From the NCBI GenBank assembly GCA_028279275.1, contig JANQOB010000017.1, forward strand, positions 1-64,000: DNA of 64,000 nucleotides, given 5' to 3'. The position numbers were made by a program, and so were the translations under genes. This DNA comes from Gammaproteobacteria bacterium (GTDB taxonomy: Bacteria > Pseudomonadota > Gammaproteobacteria > UBA4575). Shown here in pieces: positions 11,401 through 19,179 of this stretch. The notes under the pieces are model-generated. The model did no database searches and was not told where the DNA came from. It was given only the letters and a program-made list of their open reading frames with translations. Each line of letters starts with the position of its first letter. The first letter of the stretch is position 1.

Positions 11401-11426
11401 GCGCTATTTCGCATTTTCATGTTCAT
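5406..11426 (-). CDS. chpA: Pil-Chp hybrid sensor kinase/response regulator ChpA
   Basis: A 2006-residue CheA-type kinase for type IV pilus control. Residues about 1-560 are alpha-helical and resemble the N-terminal region of ChpA proteins. About 580-850 is a very acidic, low-complexity linker. Phosphotransfer domains with candidate histidines follow at about H908 (SFHTLKGGGRLVGA), H1090 (LHALHTLFGCSRT, divergent) and H1268 (QLHTLKGSARMAA). Then come the dimerisation region, the ATPase core with N box (HLVRNAISHGIEE, near 1598) and G boxes (DDGAGL, GRGVGMDVV), a CheW domain (about 1735-1865) and a receiver domain with D1938 in LLDIEMPRMDGY. It lies 18 bases after pilJ. The Pseudomonas protein has more phosphotransfer domains. 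An MNMKM start is used; the nearby ATGs leave a few residues uncertain. Confidence 0.97.
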   Translation of the reverse strand: MNMKMRNSALEKVAVKKVKHEVDVIIEEARTKLEEYVEEDSNIEYLAEVSNSLSQVERTLQLVQINGAAVLAREMFEVVDSLINESITQKDKAHECLSRGILQMSDYLEYVQAGNKDLPVVLLPLLNDLRGVREAPLLSENILFFPDFDDIEVPSVNVRIDMSARDYAKKIRYGFQTGLVSLIQNKEIDVAATKMCKVAIRLHQCSFETAARRLWWVSSAIAQALAIEALPTSTGLASLLGQVDRQIKQFIDLEETEFAAQIPSGLIKNLLYYVGIADERGRIVSKVKKAYGLDDLIPSEMDINKMREGLSGPNADVLEAVSKALHEDIETVKDSIELYVHSKNRSSENVREVGKELQKIADTLSMLGLDEPREDVLREVTALNGLSAEELEHADSNFISIAETLIKAENIVDNFVNYRILNKPAVQLVDSSEGSLETSEDDSNQLRKIQVQTLTEALGEIEEAKNIFAQVLTEPEDRDKYAQVQDHFRKVMGAVSILNLDNAAKMLECIQAYLLGGDAAQELSSNQDMLDAFADSITSVECYLEALIVDEGDPKDILEYGIKNASKLVGGKVGLSIDSEPIQTVEVEELAHEDSSPLSSSADLELKKKSEISAQEPVSEDTNNDLNNSGIDLQQEASAQPNNKVPLDEELDLEELSATSLDLSFDYDLLDSDPAEPNNDSSKESLSQDLSFEAASSDEVSLDMVAADEGDKSDASQPVDELSPELLELESTSIEEAATELNSIVNEDFAKDIDVDTGNGEEAVGVVEVDLDATNMLDLNEIEEELSTNAKAYDLNKLDEVHDKDVLSIEEDSGETELLLPEEMSEVNEQGVEVDSEDDNMSAYSITISIDGDDHVLHANRGEADKDVIEIFIEEAEEEIEKINLNKDIWRTDEDNEDALVIVRRSFHTLKGGGRLVGAEIIGEYAWQIENILNKVIDNALVVNIELHHLLENSVTLLNELILQLKMNQEPISDVKNLFIEAQNFLDTQSQQSNSQDSAIQTNIEVLSIDVDEIEAIEQDKVQEDIQTDESQEIKSEPQQSVAQDDLSDELYSLFLEEAMGHIQFIDEIIEPKKEHKILLVDDKILHALHTLFGCSRTAQVEAVAKLIGPLDKYCQELKQNKQKLKDEQFDVFVDCIEYVKKYVTENPQELKTSTVNTELLEKVKNLNIVENPELDEVVTQDDLNEESKHETEDGLEKTQIATLSDTNFSAADLSQSADVYEGKDADLVEIFLEEASDILDTCNECLDKWRNNHKDENSVSEFRRQLHTLKGSARMAAYSNIGDFSHIFESLVIDIAEARIQASDEVFNLVQRCLDHLNEMIDLAANKQPIFSATRLTAELEALRSGESFTAEELSEPTEVKEKIEDKSKERINTEADKSKVVKIPVLRNPIDPNKQSNSSPSIVSQQSVRLQSNVLDNLVNNAGEVNIFQARLEQVSNTYNVNIYELEQIVNRLREQLRNLEIETETQILSRHAHEVPEQEDFDPLELDRYSNIQQLSRSLAESVNDLLSIKDILSDQVRESEILLSQQRRISGDLQEGLMRTRMVPFNQLVPRLQRIVRQTSRELSKEADLKVIGQNTEVDSSILNRIIAPLEHLVRNAISHGIEEVERRESANKAKQGEIKIEVKREGAEIVIVVSDDGAGLNVEKIKNKAKELGLLDDEDLSEREALNLILRPGFSTAGEVSQVSGRGVGMDVVASELKQMGGSLQIDSVLGEGAIFTIHIPFTLAITQSLLIKCANEIYGIPLASVEGVVRLSAHELKQKYAEEQASYHYADRNYRLCHLGSLLGVNQPQLDGADKMFPVLLVRSGDSRMAIHVETTLGNHEIVVKPLAAQLSRLPVVSGATILGDGNVVLILDVPGLIRMDGMEQSRATRPSHDETTLDSHPTIMVVDDSITIRKVTTRFLERNNYKVATAKDGIDAVQKLQDFTPALILLDIEMPRMDGYELATHVRNNERLKDVPIIMITSRTGDKHRQRAEDIGVQKYLGKPYNESELLNYVKEVVK

Positions 11427-11444
11427 AGTAGTAATAGTTTTTTA

Positions 11445-12755
11445 CTAAGATGCTTTTCTATTGTCGATTACTGTTTCTTCTATCGTCTGCGGTAACTTAA
11501 AACCGGCAACTGAACGTTTCAGTTCTTGAGCGAGATTCTTAAGCTTACCTACCCAGCTGGCAGTATTGCTTGCGCCATCTGATGTCTGCATGGTGATTTC
11601 TTGAATTACGTTCATGGTTTTAGTTACGTTTGATGCAGCAATGGTTTGCTTATCCGTTGCATCAGTAATATTTTGAATTAACGCTGCCAAGTTATCAGAA
11701 ACTGATTCAATTTCTACAAGTGCTTCACCCGCGTTTTCTGCTAACCTCGCGCCACTTACAACATTTGATGTACTTTGCTCCATTGAAATCACTGCTTCAT
11801 TGGTATCACTTTGAATAGTTTTTACTAATGCTTCGATCTGCTTAGTTGCGGTACCTGCGCGTTCAGCTAATCGTTGTACTTCGTCGGCAACCACTGCAAA
11901 ACCTCTGCCCGCTTCGCCAGCTGTAGACGCTTGAATTGCGGCATTTAACGCTAGAATGTTTGTTTGATCCGCAATCTCATCAATCAGTCCTACGATGTCA
12001 CCAATTTCTTGTGAACTCTCACCTAATCTTTTAATCCGTTTTGATGTTTCTTGGATTTGTTCACGAATAGTATCCATACCATCAATTGTACGACTTACAG
12101 CCTGGGCACCCTTGTGGGCGATGTTTACAGATTGTTGTGCAACTTCAGCAGAACTTTTAGCGTGACCTGAAACTTGTTCGATAGATTTTGCCATTTCCGA
12201 CACTGCCGAAGTTACATTTGCAATTTCACGCGCTTGTTTTTCACTTGAAGTGGTAAGTTTCTGTGTGGAATCATGAGTTACATCTGCCGCAGAAGCTACT
12301 TGCTTAGAAGTATTGTTAATAGTGTTAACAAGATTGCGCAATGCGTCAATTGAATAGTTCACCGAGTCAGCAATTGCACCAGTAATATCCTCGGTGACCG
12401 TTGTATGTACGGTTAAATCACCTTCTGCAAGGTTAGTCATTTCATCAAGCAACAATAGAATCGCTTGCTGATTTCGTCGATTTTGCTCGTCAACTGCAGC
12501 AAGCTGTTGCTTTACTTTGCTACCCCATTTATTTGCAAACACTAACAACAAAATTAAACACACCATGCCAGCAATAAAAACTAGTACGGAGAAGAGACTG
12601 TTATTTAAATTAATGCCAATATATTTATTTAAATCAAATGCCAATATTGCCATTGCACCCATGACCAAAAACGCAAATATCGCTAATATTGTTAGAGTAG
12701 ATTTGTTTGATTGACTTCCTTTGTCCACACGAGCAACTGATTTTTTTAGTGCCAT
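11445..12755 (-). CDS. pilJ: PilJ-like methyl-accepting chemotaxis protein without a large periplasmic domain
   Basis: A 436-residue receptor feeding ChpA. Two membrane helices are visible at about 20-40 and 54-74, with only about 13 residues between them. A HAMP/PilJ-type linker (about 80-150) follows, then a long coiled-coil signalling domain whose hairpin tip reads [20 protein letters not shown] and continues [18 protein letters not shown]. Pseudomonas PilJ is about 680 residues with a periplasmic ligand region of some 270 residues; that region is missing here. The ATG has a GGAAG site. The gene stands 315 bases after pilI, so it may have its own promoter. The name rests on position and on the signalling domain. 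Confidence 0.88.
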   Translation of the reverse strand: MALKKSVARVDKGSQSNKSTLTILAIFAFLVMGAMAILAFDLNKYIGINLNNSLFSVLVFIAGMVCLILLLVFANKWGSKVKQQLAAVDEQNRRNQQAILLLLDEMTNLAEGDLTVHTTVTEDITGAIADSVNYSIDALRNLVNTINNTSKQVASAADVTHDSTQKLTTSSEKQAREIANVTSAVSEMAKSIEQVSGHAKSSAEVAQQSVNIAHKGAQAVSRTIDGMDTIREQIQETSKRIKRLGESSQEIGDIVGLIDEIADQTNILALNAAIQASTAGEAGRGFAVVADEVQRLAERAGTATKQIEALVKTIQSDTNEAVISMEQSTSNVVSGARLAENAGEALVEIESVSDNLAALIQNITDATDKQTIAASNVTKTMNVIQEITMQTSDGASNTASWVGKLKNLAQELKRSVAGFKLPQTIEETVIDNRKAS

Positions 12756-13070
12756 ATTTCAAAAACTTCCCAAGTGTTAATTTGTCTCGATTAAAAATGA
12801 GGTTACCGACATTCGTTTTTTGTATAGCTTTGATTCCCAGGTATCTGCTACGGACTCTGACACACCAAATACCCACCAAAAATCAATAATTTCCAAACAC
12901 TAATGATACTTGTGAATAGCGCCCTCTAAGGCATAGCTGTGTCGTGAAAATACTTACTTTTATCGGTTAGAAAGATGGGCTTCAAAACAAATGCCATCTA
13001 GAATAAATAGATATTCATGGATCGGTCCCAATGATCCATATCAGACGTAATTTAGCTTAAAAATAAGCTC
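12756..13070. other. Gap between pilI and pilJ with two inverted repeats
   Basis: This 315-base gap is unusually long for a pil-chp cluster, where pilI and pilJ are normally close. It holds two hairpins. AGCTTA-AAAA-TAAGCT (13054-13069) begins two bases beyond the pilI stop. ATGGATC-9 bases-GATCCAT (13017-13039) is a perfect 7-bp inverted repeat. Neither has a clear U-tract on the minus strand, so attenuation or RNA processing is as likely as termination. No gene was found; an 81-codon minus-strand frame is the shifted frame of the pilJ 5' end. Confidence 0.55.
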
Positions 13071-13628
13071 TCAATAAAAATCGCGTAACTCACTAAAACG
13101 TTCATCAGATAACAAACTCTGGATTGAGAGCGCAGCAAACCACTCATCTCCGGAGTTATAAAATGCAGTTATATGCTCAATGTGGTCGTAATCAAATCCA
13201 TCTGGAACTTCATCTATTCCCTGATCATCGTGAAATGATTTCATACCAATGATTGAATCAATAATTAAACCATAATGATGACCCTGATCGTTCACCAACA
13301 GCATACGTTTTGATATATATTTCCCTGAAATTGGTTTTGCAAAAATAAACTCATGAATATCTAACAATGTAATTAAATTTCCTCTTACATTGGCAATACC
13401 TACCAACCATGATGGAGAACGTGGAATAGACGTATAGTCTTTTACACTTAAGACCTCACTAACTTCAGAAATTGGAATAATGTATTTATGTGTACCTAAT
13501 TGAAAACCTAAGCCATGAGAAAAACTCACATCAGACTCTTGACGTACCAAGCCTCCTTGCAATGCAACACATTTGCGATCTACGCCCAGTAAATATTCAA
13601 ATGGAGTAGTTTCTTCAGAAGCAGCCAT
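13071..13628 (-). CDS. pilI: CheW-like adaptor PilI
   Basis: A 185-residue CheW-domain protein that links PilJ to ChpA. The CheW core is seen in FQLGTHKYIIPISEVSEVL, SWLVGIANVRGNLITLLDI and YGLIIDSIIGM. I place the start at the ATG 13626-13628 (MAASEETTP); a TTG two codons upstream is also open but less likely. It follows pilH by 20 bases and lies in the order pilG-pilH-pilI seen in Pseudomonas. Confidence 0.93.
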   Translation of the reverse strand: MAASEETTPFEYLLGVDRKCVALQGGLVRQESDVSFSHGLGFQLGTHKYIIPISEVSEVLSVKDYTSIPRSPSWLVGIANVRGNLITLLDIHEFIFAKPISGKYISKRMLLVNDQGHHYGLIIDSIIGMKSFHDDQGIDEVPDGFDYDHIEHITAFYNSGDEWFAALSIQSLLSDERFSELRDFY

Positions 13629-13648
13629 GCGCAATTACTGTTAGAAAT

Positions 13649-14014
13649 TTATGCAGCCAAGAAAGATTTGATCGAATTAACCAACATCTCCGAATCAACA
13701 GGTTTAACTAAATAACCTTTTGCGCCTTGACGTGTCGCCCAAACTTTATCCGTCTGTTGACTTTTAGTAGATACCATAACCACTGGAATCTCCGCCGTTT
13801 CAGGGCTTGTCGTAATCTTTCGTGTAGCCTGAAAACCATTCATGCCGGGCATCACAATATCCATCAGAATTAAGTCAGGATGCATATCTTTGGCTGCCTC
13901 TACACCTTCTTCGCCACTATCTGCGGTAGATACTTTATGCCCAGTTTGCTCAAGCAATTTTGAAATAAAGTGACGCTCTGTGGGAGAATCGTCTACAACT
14001 AGAATATGAGCCAT
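13649..14014 (-). CDS. pilH: Response regulator PilH
   Basis: A 121-residue single receiver domain. It shows the acidic pair and phosphoacceptor region (MAHILVVDDSPTERHF, LILMDIVMPGMNGF) and the conserved Lys in GYLVKPVD. The frame is open further upstream to a TTG inside pilG, but PilH proteins begin at the residue equal to the ATG 14012-14014. That start gives a 19-base gap to pilG, so I use it. There is no strong ribosome site, which suggests translational coupling to pilG. In Pseudomonas, PilH opposes PilG and affects pilus retraction. Confidence 0.93.
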   Translation of the reverse strand: MAHILVVDDSPTERHFISKLLEQTGHKVSTADSGEEGVEAAKDMHPDLILMDIVMPGMNGFQATRKITTSPETAEIPVVMVSTKSQQTDKVWATRQGAKGYLVKPVDSEMLVNSIKSFLAA

Positions 14015-14033
14015 ATCAATTTGGTTAGAGTTC

Positions 14034-14459
14034 TTACTTGCCACTGTATTCAGCAATGGCCCCTAATAAATCATCACGAGTAAATGGCTTCGTTAAATAT
14101 TGTTCTGAACCAACAATTTTTCCTCGCGCTTTATCAAAAATACTATCCTTACTCGATAACATAATTACCGGTGTTGATTTAAACATACGATTATTTTTTA
14201 TCAGTGCACAGGTTTGATAACCATCTAAACGTGGCATCATTATGTCTATAAAAATTAAATTAGGACGATGTTCTGCAATCATGGCTAGTGCTTCAAAGCC
14301 ATCATTTGCCGTGAAAACTTCACAGCCTTCTTTAGTTAATAAAGATTCTGCTGATTTACGAATGGTTTTACTATCATCAATCACCATCACCTTTAGCGCA
14401 TTAGAATTATTACCACCCGCTTGTGCTGAATCATCTAACGCTAAACCACTTTCTTGCAT
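14034..14459 (-). CDS. pilG: Response regulator PilG
   Basis: A 141-residue receiver-only protein. After a short acidic N-terminus the receiver starts at LKVMVIDDSKTIRKSAESLL, with the phosphoacceptor in LIFIDIMMPRLDGYQT and the Lys in EQYLTKPFTR. It is the first gene of the minus-strand pilG-pilH-pilI run and is divergent from gshB across 192 bases, exactly as in Pseudomonas. In that genus it promotes pilus extension and is a ChpA phosphorylation target; the same role is inferred here. Confidence 0.95.
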   Translation of the reverse strand: MQESGLALDDSAQAGGNNSNALKVMVIDDSKTIRKSAESLLTKEGCEVFTANDGFEALAMIAEHRPNLIFIDIMMPRLDGYQTCALIKNNRMFKSTPVIMLSSKDSIFDKARGKIVGSEQYLTKPFTRDDLLGAIAEYSGK

Positions 14460-14651
14460 AATTTTTTCCTAAGATCGAATTTTGAACCGATTTCGTCTAT
14501 TGTGATTACCCAATTTTTATTATTTATTCCATACAAGCATAATTACTTATCAAAGCAATGATTTGTATGAAAATACAACCATGCCAGCTATGAATAATAG
14601 GACAACAAACTTCCGATATAAGTAGTCTAATCCCGGACGAGGTACGCTAAC

Positions 14652-15608
14652 ATGACTATAAAACTAGCCGTAATCATGGACCCGATAGAGAGCATAAAGG
14701 TAAGCAAAGACAGTACCTTGGCGATGCTTTTGGAAGCCCAAAACCGCGGCTATGAAATCCACTATTTGCAAGCCGGTGACCTGTTTCTGGAAGACGGTAA
14801 GCTCATGGGCCATACCTCTAATTTAGAGGTGCGGGATCAATCCGAAAACTACTATACAAAACAAACTGCCAAACTTAGTGAAATGTCCATGTTTAACGTT
14901 GTCCTGATGCGCAAGGACCCGCCATTTAATATGGAATATATCTACACTACGTACTTATTAGATTCCCTGGTTGAAACAAACACTTTAGTGGTTAACGAAC
15001 CTACAAGTTTACGTAACGCTAATGAGAAATTGTTTGCTACACAGTTTAAAGACTGTATTGCTCCTTACATAGTTACCCAAAAACAATCTTTGCTGAATGA
15101 ATTTATTGATAAACATAAACAAATTGTCGTAAAGCCTTTGGATGGCATGGCTGGTGATTCCATTTTTCAAGTCAGACATGACGATGCGAATCGTAATGTA
15201 ATTTTAGAAACCATTACACAACAACAAACATGTACCGTGATGGCACAAAAATTTATTCCAGAATATGTTGAGGGTGACAGGCGCATAATTCTCGTGAATG
15301 GTGAACCAATCCCCTATGCCTTGTTACGTGTGCCCGCTCAAGGAGAGCTTCGTGCTAATCTGGCTAAGGGTGGTAGCGCTAAGGGTATTGAGCTGAGCAA
15401 TAGAGATCAATATATCTGTCAACAAGTCAAACCTATTTTGCAAAAACTACGCTTAAGTTTTGTAGGTCTTGATGTGATAGGAGAATTTCTAACCGAAATT
15501 AATGTTACCAGCCCGACAGGAATCCGCGAATTAGATAAAATGTATGAATTAAATATTAGTGCACAATTATTTGATCATATTGAAACTCAATTAGATAGTT
15601 ATCAATGA
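14652..15608 (+). CDS. gshB: Glutathione synthetase
   Basis: A 318-residue ATP-grasp enzyme that joins gamma-glutamylcysteine and glycine, the second step of glutathione synthesis. Length matches the E. coli enzyme (about 316). Signatures include the N-terminal AVIMDPIESIKVSKDSTLAM, the RKDPPFNMEYIY segment, the nucleotide-binding VVKPLDGMAGDSIF, the ERANLAKGG-type loop (here LRANLAKGGSAKG) and the metal-binding ELNIS near the end. It is divergent from pilG. The cytosolic glutathione supply fits the glyoxalase-type and ETHE1-like genes elsewhere in the window. Confidence 0.97.
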   Translation: MTIKLAVIMDPIESIKVSKDSTLAMLLEAQNRGYEIHYLQAGDLFLEDGKLMGHTSNLEVRDQSENYYTKQTAKLSEMSMFNVVLMRKDPPFNMEYIYTTYLLDSLVETNTLVVNEPTSLRNANEKLFATQFKDCIAPYIVTQKQSLLNEFIDKHKQIVVKPLDGMAGDSIFQVRHDDANRNVILETITQQQTCTVMAQKFIPEYVEGDRRIILVNGEPIPYALLRVPAQGELRANLAKGGSAKGIELSNRDQYICQQVKPILQKLRLSFVGLDVIGEFLTEINVTSPTGIRELDKMYELNISAQLFDHIETQLDSYQ

Positions 15609-15742
15609 TGCACGGCATAGCGGTATTTCTTATGTACGGCTTTACCCAATAGATGAATGAAACTCGAAACTAGTTTTTTTTACCAGCAAGCACTTACAAT
15701 ATATAAGATTATCACAACCAAGACACAGCATTTATTAACACC

Positions 15743-16633
15743 ATGTCAGCAGTAGTCAATCCCGTACAAGTTACTGCATCTGATCGACTTGGCTTTAGCT
15801 TATTTTTTGCCGCAATTCTTCATGCTATTTTGATTTTAGGCTTAGGTTTTGGCCTACCGTTTGTAAGTGATTTTAATACTTCTTCCATGCTTGAAGTGAC
15901 TATGGTATTGACTAAAACACACCAAGAACCCACTGAAGCGAAACATATTGCTAGTGAAAACCAATTAGCAAGTGGAAGTACCGATCAAGAGAACCAACCT
16001 TCAGCACCTTTTAGTGGTAGTAGCTTCAGCAGTAACACCGGTATAGCGCTTAATCAGGCTACACAGAATTCATCGCTCGCGAGTGACACAACAGAACAAC
16101 AGGAGCAACTTATCACACAAGACAAATCTGCCACTAGCGTGGTTGTAAATGATGTAGAAAAAATATCTGAACAACACATTACGAACAGAAAAAAAAGTAT
16201 CTCCCAACAACAACTAGAACTGGCTAAATTAGTTGCGGAACTGCGAGAAGAAGAAAGTGATTACGCAAAACGACCTCGAATAAACTACATAGACACACTA
16301 AGTGCTAAAACAGCAACGGAAGCTACTTATGTACGCGAATGGGTCGAGAAAGTTGAGCGCGTCGGCAATCTCAATTATCCCGATGAGGTTAGAAACCAGG
16401 GTCTATCTGGGACATTGATCCTTAGTGTGCTTTTGAATCATGATGGTACAGTGGAATTAATGGAAATTCGCTCTTCTGCGGGTAAATCATTATTGGACGA
16501 ATCGGCCAAAAGGATTGTTAACTTTTCTTCACCGTTTCAGCCGTTTCCAGAAGAAATGCGCAATAACTATGATCAATTAATGATTACCCGAACATGGTTA
16601 TTTGGTAAAGACAACACATTGCTTACCAAATGA
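15743..16633 (+). CDS. Energy transducer TonB-type protein
   Basis: A 296-residue inner-membrane protein. A single membrane helix lies at about 18-40 (LGFSLFFAAILHAILILGLG), followed by a long, polar Gln/Ser/Glu-rich linker (about 55-190) and a C-terminal TonB domain (about 205-290; NYPDEVRNQGLSGTLILSVL and MEIRSSAGKSLLDESA). It should carry proton-motive energy to outer-membrane receptors. The linker lacks the Pro-Lys repeats of classical TonB, and no exbB or exbD lies nearby. The position between gshB and yqgE is that of the tonB-like PA0406 in Pseudomonas. Confidence 0.88.
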   Translation: MSAVVNPVQVTASDRLGFSLFFAAILHAILILGLGFGLPFVSDFNTSSMLEVTMVLTKTHQEPTEAKHIASENQLASGSTDQENQPSAPFSGSSFSSNTGIALNQATQNSSLASDTTEQQEQLITQDKSATSVVVNDVEKISEQHITNRKKSISQQQLELAKLVAELREEESDYAKRPRINYIDTLSAKTATEATYVREWVEKVERVGNLNYPDEVRNQGLSGTLILSVLLNHDGTVELMEIRSSAGKSLLDESAKRIVNFSSPFQPFPEEMRNNYDQLMITRTWLFGKDNTLLTK

Positions 16634-16663
16634 GATGGTTAAACAGGTAAATACACAACGAGC

Positions 16664-17248
16664 ATGTCAGAAAGTCTGACCAAGCAATTACTCATCGCCA
16701 TGCCCAGCATGGAGGATCCTAATTTTACCCGCACTGTAACTGTAATTTGTGAACACAATCAACACGGTGCAATGGGCATCATCATCAACCAACCTACCAC
16801 GATGTTTGTAGATGAGTTGCTAAGAAATTTAGTCGACGAAGATATTCATGAAACCGAAAATGCTGGAGATCGAGTTAAGCTTGCTAAACATGGCCCTGTA
16901 TACGCAGGTGGGCCTGTGCACATTGACCGTGGTTTTATTTTGCATGACTCTGATCGGCAATGGCCTTCAACTCACATTATTGATAATGACTTAAAACTTA
17001 CTACATCAGAGGATATTCTTTTTGATATCGCTCAAAACAAGGGGCCAAAAAATGCGATTGTGGCGCTGGGATATGCTGGCTGGGGAGCAGGTCAATTAGA
17101 ACAAGAGATATCAGATAACGCTTGGCTTACTGTGCCTTATGAAGCTGAGATTGTATTCGAAACACCAATTGAGCAACGCTGGCAATCTGCTGCAACTAAA
17201 ATTGGTGTGGACTTGCATTTAATATCCAATCAAACTGGTCATGCATAA
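16664..17248 (+). CDS. yqgE: YqgE/AlgH family protein
   Basis: A 194-residue member of the YqgE/AlgH family (DUF179), whose biochemical role is still unclear; AlgH was first tied to alginate control in Pseudomonas. The family signature is clear: LLIAMPSMEDPNFTRTVTVI, GAMGIIINQP, GGPVHIDRGFILH and ALGYAGWGAGQLEQEI. It follows the TonB-like gene by 30 bases and precedes ruvX, an order widely kept in gammaproteobacteria. Confidence 0.96.
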   Translation: MSESLTKQLLIAMPSMEDPNFTRTVTVICEHNQHGAMGIIINQPTTMFVDELLRNLVDEDIHETENAGDRVKLAKHGPVYAGGPVHIDRGFILHDSDRQWPSTHIIDNDLKLTTSEDILFDIAQNKGPKNAIVALGYAGWGAGQLEQEISDNAWLTVPYEAEIVFETPIEQRWQSAATKIGVDLHLISNQTGHA

Positions 17249-17302
17249 GCAGTCACCAAACACTTCTTATATAAGAATTACAACAATTCTGACCTTACCA
17301 TT

Positions 17303-17734
17303 ATGGCTAGCGTAATTGGATTTGATTATGGAGAAAGAAGAATAGGTGTTGCGATTGGTGTTGCTGATGTTAAATCGGCAAATCCACTGACAACTCTTAT
17401 CGTACCTACAAGCGGGGTTCCATGGGACAAAATCAACTCAATCATTGAGGAATGGGACCCATATATGTTGGTCGTGGGCTGTGTTGATCACACTACTCAA
17501 AATAATAATGCCCTCCAAAAGCATGTAAGTGACTTTTGCAAAAATCTCAATTCACGCTACCATCTACCCGTAGAAACGATTGATGAGTCTTATACTTCTG
17601 TCAGAGCCTATGAAATTCTTAAAGATCTACGCAATCAAGGACGAAAAAAAATAAACAAAACAGACATAGACAAGGCCTCTGCCGCAATCATTTTAGATTC
17701 GTGGTTTTCTTCTAAAATAGAATCTCAATCATGA
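17303..17734 (+). CDS. ruvX: Putative pre-16S rRNA nuclease / Holliday-junction resolvase-like RuvX
   Basis: A 143-residue RNase H-fold protein of the YqgF family. It matures the 5' end of 16S rRNA in E. coli. The first strand carries the catalytic Asp (VIGFDYGERRIGVAIG); VVGCVDHT, VETIDESYTS and the late DIDKASAAIILDSW carry the other conserved acidic positions. The final ATG-A overlaps the start of pyrR by 4 bases, so the two are translationally coupled. Confidence 0.95.
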   Translation: MASVIGFDYGERRIGVAIGVADVKSANPLTTLIVPTSGVPWDKINSIIEEWDPYMLVVGCVDHTTQNNNALQKHVSDFCKNLNSRYHLPVETIDESYTSVRAYEILKDLRNQGRKKINKTDIDKASAAIILDSWFSSKIESQS

Positions 17735-18234
17735 CTGAATTAAATGCCCAACAACTTACTGAAAACCTAGCGAAAGACTTAAAGAGCTATATATCAGAGC
17801 ATAAAATAGTCGACCCAATTTTTATTGGCATACAAACTGGCGGTGTATGGATTGCCAATCAATTACAAGCGTTATTAGAAAATAAAGATAAACTGGGCGT
17901 ATTAGACATCACATTTTACCGAGATGATTTCAGCCGCGTTGGCATTCAACCCACGGTTAAACCTTCTAAGCTTCCTTTAAGCGTTGATAATAAACACATC
18001 ATTTTAATTGATGATGTTTTGCATACTGGACGTACTATTCGTGCAGCACTAAATGAAATTTTTGACTATGGACGCCCAGCTTCCGTAACACTGGTAGTGC
18101 TAGTACAACGCAACGGGAAAGAATTGCCGATTCAACCAGATGTGGTTGCGAAAACATTAACCTTAGAGGTTACACAACACATAAAGTTACGCGGTCCGAA
18201 TCCATTAGAGTTAGAAATTATTGATCAAAAGTAA
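17731..18234 (+). CDS. pyrR: PyrR: uracil phosphoribosyltransferase-like pyr regulator
   Basis: A 167-residue type I phosphoribosyltransferase. The PRPP-binding loop is HIILIDDVLHTGRTIRAAL at about residue 89-107, and FIGIQTGGVWIANQL is the PyrR-like N-terminal segment. In Bacillus, PyrR is an RNA-binding attenuator of the pyr operon and has UPRT activity; in Pseudomonas it is also linked to pyr regulation. It overlaps ruvX by 4 bases and precedes pyrB by 3. I saw no attenuator hairpin between them. Confidence 0.94.
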   Translation: MTELNAQQLTENLAKDLKSYISEHKIVDPIFIGIQTGGVWIANQLQALLENKDKLGVLDITFYRDDFSRVGIQPTVKPSKLPLSVDNKHIILIDDVLHTGRTIRAALNEIFDYGRPASVTLVVLVQRNGKELPIQPDVVAKTLTLEVTQHIKLRGPNPLELEIIDQK

Positions 18235-18237
18235 TTA

Positions 18238-19179
18238 ATGATGCGACATTTTTTACAAATAGACGGACACAGTACTGAAGAGTTGTGCCATATCTTAGAT
18301 ACTGCGGAGTCATTTACTAGTGTTGATGATCGTGCCGTAAAAAAAGTCCCTCTGCTTCGTGGTAAAACGATTGTTAATCTTTTCTTTGAACCCAGCACAC
18401 GCACGCGCACTACTTTTGAACTTGCAGCAAAAAGACTTTCTGCTGATGTTTTAAATATTAATATTGCAACCTCTGCAACAACAAAAGGTGAAAGTTTACT
18501 CGACACATTGTTTAACTTAGAGGCTATGAATTCAGACATGTTCATTGTTAGACATCCCGAGAGTGGCGCTGCTGAATTTATGAGTAACTATGTTGCACCA
18601 CACGTTAGTATTATCAACGCCGGCGATGGTAGACATGCGCACCCTACCCAAGCAATGTTGGATATGTTCACCATCCGTAAGTACGCAAAAGATTTTTCTA
18701 AAATAAAAGTTGCCATTGTTGGCGATATCTTACATTCACGCGTGGCGCGCTCCCAAATTGAGGCACTGAATTTACTAGGGGCACGCGAGGTTCGGGTAAT
18801 TGCACCAAGAACACTATTACCTGCAAACATTTCGCAACTCGGTGTCGAAGTATTTCAAACCTGTAAAGAAGGTTTACGCGATGTTGATGTAATTATCATG
18901 TTGAGACTGCAAAAAGAACGCATGCAAGGTGGTTTTCTGCCAAGTGAACATGAGTATTTTCAGCTTTATGGTTTGACATCAGAACGTCTTGCCTTCGCTA
19001 AACCTGACGCAATTGTCATGCATCCAGGACCTATCAACCGTGGTGTGGAAATCAGCTCTGAAGTAGCAGATGGCCCACAATCCGTTATTTTGCAACAAGT
19101 CGAATATGGTATTGCAGTGCGCATGGCCATTTTATCTATTGCAATGGGCTCACATGATAAATCGGATCGTGACATATGA
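18238..19179 (+). CDS. pyrB: Aspartate carbamoyltransferase catalytic subunit
   Basis: A 313-residue enzyme that makes carbamoyl-aspartate, the committed pyrimidine step. It shows the carbamoyl-phosphate site [19 protein letters not shown], the [15 protein letters not shown] segment, the [13 protein letters not shown] region and the late [12 protein letters not shown] aspartate-binding loop. The 3' end overlaps the next gene by 4 bases. No pyrI regulatory subunit gene is present. The overlapping pyrC'-like gene suggests the PyrB-PyrC' dodecamer type known from Pseudomonas. Confidence 0.97.
   Translation: MMRHFLQIDGHSTEELCHILDTAESFTSVDDRAVKKVPLLRGKTIVNLFFEPSTRTRTTFELAAKRLSADVLNINIATSATTKGESLLDTLFNLEAMNSDMFIVRHPESGAAEFMSNYVAPHVSIINAGDGRHAHPTQAMLDMFTIRKYAKDFSKIKVAIVGDILHSRVARSQIEALNLLGAREVRVIAPRTLLPANISQLGVEVFQTCKEGLRDVDVIIMLRLQKERMQGGFLPSEHEYFQLYGLTSERLAFAKPDAIVMHPGPINRGVEISSEVADGPQSVILQQVEYGIAVRMAILSIAMGSHDKSDRDI

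Noticed and set aside
12634..12879. 81-codon minus-strand frame before pilJ
   Set aside because: It is a shifted frame over the pilJ start and shows no protein family.
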